Shown one piece after another: positions 13,841 to 14,936 of a stretch of 14,936 nucleotides of DNA. This DNA comes from Candidatus Zixiibacteriota bacterium. GTDB lineage: Bacteria; Zixibacteria; MSB-5A5; GN15; PGXB01. The number at the start of each line of letters is the position of its first letter. Position 1 is the first letter of the stretch. The stretch covers positions 1 through 14,936 of the forward strand of contig QNAH01000017.1 of NCBI GenBank assembly GCA_003641425.1, given 5' to 3'. The translations under genes and the position numbers were made by a program. The notes beneath the pieces are model-generated. The model was not told the origin of the DNA and did no database searches. It saw nothing but the letters and a program-made list of their open reading frames with translations.

Positions 13841-14936
13841 ATAAGAAAATTATTGACAGCCATTATATATATTCTGCCGATAACCGGTGTTGCGCAATCC
13901 CAGGATTTCTATGACATCGGGACTATCAACACGATCGAGATAACATTCAGCGAAGCGGGCTGGGACAATATACTTGACAGTCTTTACGCCGCAGGCGACG
14001 AGGAGCGTCTGACAGGGACTGCGGTCATCAACGGCGAACCATTCGACAGTGTCGGGGTCAGGTACAAGGGCAGTAGTTCATATAATCCCGACCGGATCAA
14101 AAATCCGCTGAATATCAAGCTGGATCATATTATTGACGATCAGACGATTGATGGATACGGAACCTTGAAACTGGCCAATGTCTGGAAGGATCCGACCTTT
14201 GTCCGGGAAGTAATCGGTTATGAAATAGCCCGGAAATATATGCCGGCCAGCCGGGCCAATTTTATAAAAGTATATATTAACGGCACTTTTCTGGGATTGT
14301 ATACAAGTGTCCAGTCGGTGGATAAGTTTTTTGCCCGCACTCATTTTTACAGCGGGGATTACCCCAGGTTTAAAGGTGTATTACCTGATGATGATCTTAT
14401 AAATCCGGTTCCGGTCTGGGGTTACCTGGGTAAGGATTCGACCGAATACATTGCCTATTATGAGTTAAAATCAGACGAAGGCTGGTCGGATTTGATAGAG
14501 TTTCTGGATATATTCAATAATAATACAAATCTAATAGAAGATGTTCTTGACATCGATCGACATTTATGGATGCTGGCCTTCGACAATCTGATTGTCAATC
14601 TTGACGCGCCGATAAATTTCGGACACAATTTTTACCTGTTCAAAGACGGTTCGGGACAATTCAATCCGATTATTTGGGATTTGAATGAAAGTTTTGGTTC
14701 TTTCAGTCTGTCGTTGCCCGGCGGCGCACCCTTGACATCAGCGGAAATGCAGGAATTAAGTCCGTATTTCCATTCAAATCACAATGATTATCCCGTTATC
14801 TCAGAGGCCCTGAGTAATCCGACCTATGAAAAAATGTATATTGCCCATATGAGAACAATTGCCGAGGAAAATTTTGCAGGGGGGTGGTACAGGAATCGAG
14901 CGCTTGAAATCCAGGCACTTATTGACTCCGTGGTTC
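13841..14936 (+). CDS. CotH-kinase-like secreted protein, 3' end missing
   Basis: An open frame runs from after the TAA at 13826-13828 to the right edge without a stop, giving 365 codons from 13841. The product resembles CotH-family proteins: ITFSEAGWD near the start, VRYKGSSSY (around 14058), LKLANVWKDPTFVREVIGY, YINGTFLGLYTSVQSVDKFF, and the C-terminal NFYLFKDGSGQFNPIIWDLN followed by ESFG (about 14626-14700), which carries the aspartate and asparagine expected of the atypical kinase site. Spore-coat CotH phosphorylates secreted proteins; in non-sporulating bacteria the family occurs as secreted enzymes of unknown substrate. The first residues after 13841 (RKLLTAIIYILPITGVAQSQ) form a signal peptide, but the codon at 13841 is ATA. 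TTG 13853 is the only conventional nearby start in frame and would remove the positive charges. The start is therefore uncertain. Confidence 0.82.
   Translation, partial: MRKLLTAIIYILPITGVAQSQDFYDIGTINTIEITFSEAGWDNILDSLYAAGDEERLTGTAVINGEPFDSVGVRYKGSSSYNPDRIKNPLNIKLDHIIDDQTIDGYGTLKLANVWKDPTFVREVIGYEIARKYMPASRANFIKVYINGTFLGLYTSVQSVDKFFARTHFYSGDYPRFKGVLPDDDLINPVPVWGYLGKDSTEYIAYYELKSDEGWSDLIEFLDIFNNNTNLIEDVLDIDRHLWMLAFDNLIVNLDAPINFGHNFYLFKDGSGQFNPIIWDLNESFGSFSLSLPGGAPLTSAEMQELSPYFHSNHNDYPVISEALSNPTYEKMYIAHMRTIAEENFAGGWYRNRALEIQALIDSVV

Noticed and set aside
1..14936. tRNA or rRNA genes, CRISPR arrays, insertion sequences, prophage or integrase genes
   Set aside because: None found on reading both strands; no clustered direct repeats, transposase-like frames or tRNA-like clover-leaf sequence were seen.

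Overview
This window looks like a chromosomal segment of an uncultured, double-membrane bacterium of moderate GC content. The outer membrane is indicated by a LolA-like periplasmic carrier, LolC/E-type permeases and a beta-barrel protein ending in phenylalanine. A secreted papain-family peptidase with an N-terminal dockerin, plus a CotH-like secreted protein, recalls metagenomic genomes of Zixibacteria and related FCB-group phyla. That placement is recollection plus inference; no rRNA or marker gene here proves it. GTG starts are frequent, and most genes have good Shine-Dalgarno sequences.

Layout. (1) 2-1645 (+): EttA-type ABC-F translation factor, cut by the left edge, whose first Walker A lacks its lysine. 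(2) Leftward genes 1780-5899 (-), each apparently its own unit: a small secreted protein with two CxxC motifs, a TetR-family regulator with a probable auto-operator, and an 815-residue secreted dockerin/C1A peptidase. The peptidase has a near-consensus promoter and a structured leader; hairpins separate these genes. (3) 6323-11604 (+): a tight five-gene unit encoding a LolA-like protein, two FtsX-type permeases, a LolD-like ATPase and an outer-membrane beta-barrel. (4) 11626-13023 (-): beta-CASP metallo-beta-lactamase RNase, convergent with that unit. (5) 13194-13676 (+): DinB-like protein followed by a clear intrinsic terminator. (6) 13841 to the right edge (+): CotH-kinase-like secreted protein, incomplete, with no ATG or GTG at its apparent start.

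How the genes may work together. The five-gene unit is the most coherent module: ATPase plus permease pair in the inner membrane, a periplasmic carrier, and a dedicated outer-membrane barrel instead of LolB. It could move a lipid, lipoprotein or hydrophobic molecule between the membranes. The cargo cannot be read from the sequence. The remaining genes are housekeeping (EttA, RNase) or standalone secreted and regulatory genes. I saw no tRNA, rRNA, CRISPR array, insertion sequence or prophage.
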